NCBI RefSeq assembly: GCF_016806065.1
Contig: NZ_CP032405.1
Span: 558,001-622,000, forward strand
Source of the DNA: Rhizobium rosettiformans
Lineage (GTDB): Bacteria; Pseudomonadota; Alphaproteobacteria; Rhizobiales; Rhizobiaceae
Direction of reading: 5' to 3'
DNA length: 64,000 nucleotides
Below are positions 63,774-64,000 of this stretch, in pieces (the stretch's first letter is position 1; every line of letters starts with the position of its first letter). Under the pieces are notes generated by a model. That model was not told the origin of the DNA. It ran no database searches and saw only the letters and a list, made by a program, of their open reading frames with translations. The position numbers and the translations under genes are program-made.

Positions 63774-64000
63774 ATGAGCCTTATCGAAACGAAGAACCTC
63801 ACCGCCTTCTACGGCGACTTCCAGGCCCTGTTCGGCGTCGATCTCGTCCTCAATCCCCGCGAGACGATTGCGGTCATCGGTGCAAATGGTGCCGGCAAAT
63901 CGACACTGATGCGCTCGATAGCAGGCGTGCTGCGCAACGAACCCACAGCCATCCTGCATCGGGGCGAGCCGATCGGCGCGCTCGCCGCACCCGATGTCAT
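63774..64000 (+). CDS. livF: Branched-chain-type ABC transporter ATP-binding protein LivF (partial, cut by window edge)
   Basis: The first 75 codons begin MSLIETKNLTAFYGDFQALFGVDL and reach Walker A AVIGANGAGKSTLMRSIAGVL, identifying LivF. The ATG is three bases after the livG stop. The permeases livH and livM are probably further right. Confidence 0.93.
   Translation, partial: MSLIETKNLTAFYGDFQALFGVDLVLNPRETIAVIGANGAGKSTLMRSIAGVLRNEPTAILHRGEPIGALAAPDV

Overview
The window is GC-rich, gene-dense alphaproteobacterial DNA of a Rhizobiales (probably Rhizobiaceae-like) type. It carries part of a bacteriochlorophyll photosynthesis gene cluster followed by back-to-back rhizobial-style catabolic and uptake operons. 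There is no reaction-centre or carbon-fixation gene in view, so an aerobic anoxygenic phototroph is the simplest reading; this is inference. No rRNA, tRNA, CRISPR, transposase or phage gene was seen, and no gene-free stretch exceeds 300 bases.

Bases 1-12400, photosynthesis: bchN (cut by the left edge) and bchF read leftward. The rightward genes are the regulators ppaA (cobalamin-binding) and ppsR (PAS-PAS-HTH repressor), then bchG, a BCD-family transporter, bchP and a small membrane protein. tspO reads leftward. A cytochrome c2, dxs and a second PpaA-like regulator follow. Three PpsR-type boxes (TGT-N12-ACA or one mismatch) each overlap the -35 element of a promoter: bchF, bchG and dxs. Isoprenoid supply, pigment synthesis and electron transfer therefore look co-regulated.

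Bases 12400-23100: treZ (trehalose release) is followed by what looks like an oxidative sulfoquinovose-type sulfonate operon: a GntR regulator, a Gfo/Idh/MocA oxidoreductase, a flavin-dependent monooxygenase, an aldo-keto reductase, a flavin reductase, a TRAP transporter and a YeiH-type exporter that could remove sulfite. Bases 23100-28300: an XRE-cupin regulator and glxBCD-glnT (amidotransferase/glutamate-synthase-like proteins plus type III glutamine synthetase). Bases 28300-35600: a LacI-controlled sugar ABC transporter with a TIM-barrel isomerase and an oxidoreductase. Bases 35600-38500: a vanillate-demethylase-like VanA/VanB pair with its GntR regulator. Bases 38700-45570: an ArsR-type regulator, a GH51 arabinofuranosidase and its ABC transporter.

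Bases 45600-54420 hold a conserved but poorly understood set: a YnjBCD-type ABC importer, a TVP38 membrane protein, a zinc-finger anti-sigma factor, an ECF sigma factor, a CDP-alcohol phosphatidyltransferase and two FAD oxidoreductases, one related to the N-terminal half of SelD fusion proteins. Bases 54500-64000 hold two mirror-image aromatic modules. Each has a leftward LysR gene, a ring-cleavage dioxygenase, a second enzyme and a LivK-type binding protein. The second module (hydroxyquinol-type intradiol dioxygenase plus maleylacetate reductase) continues into livG and livF at the right edge.
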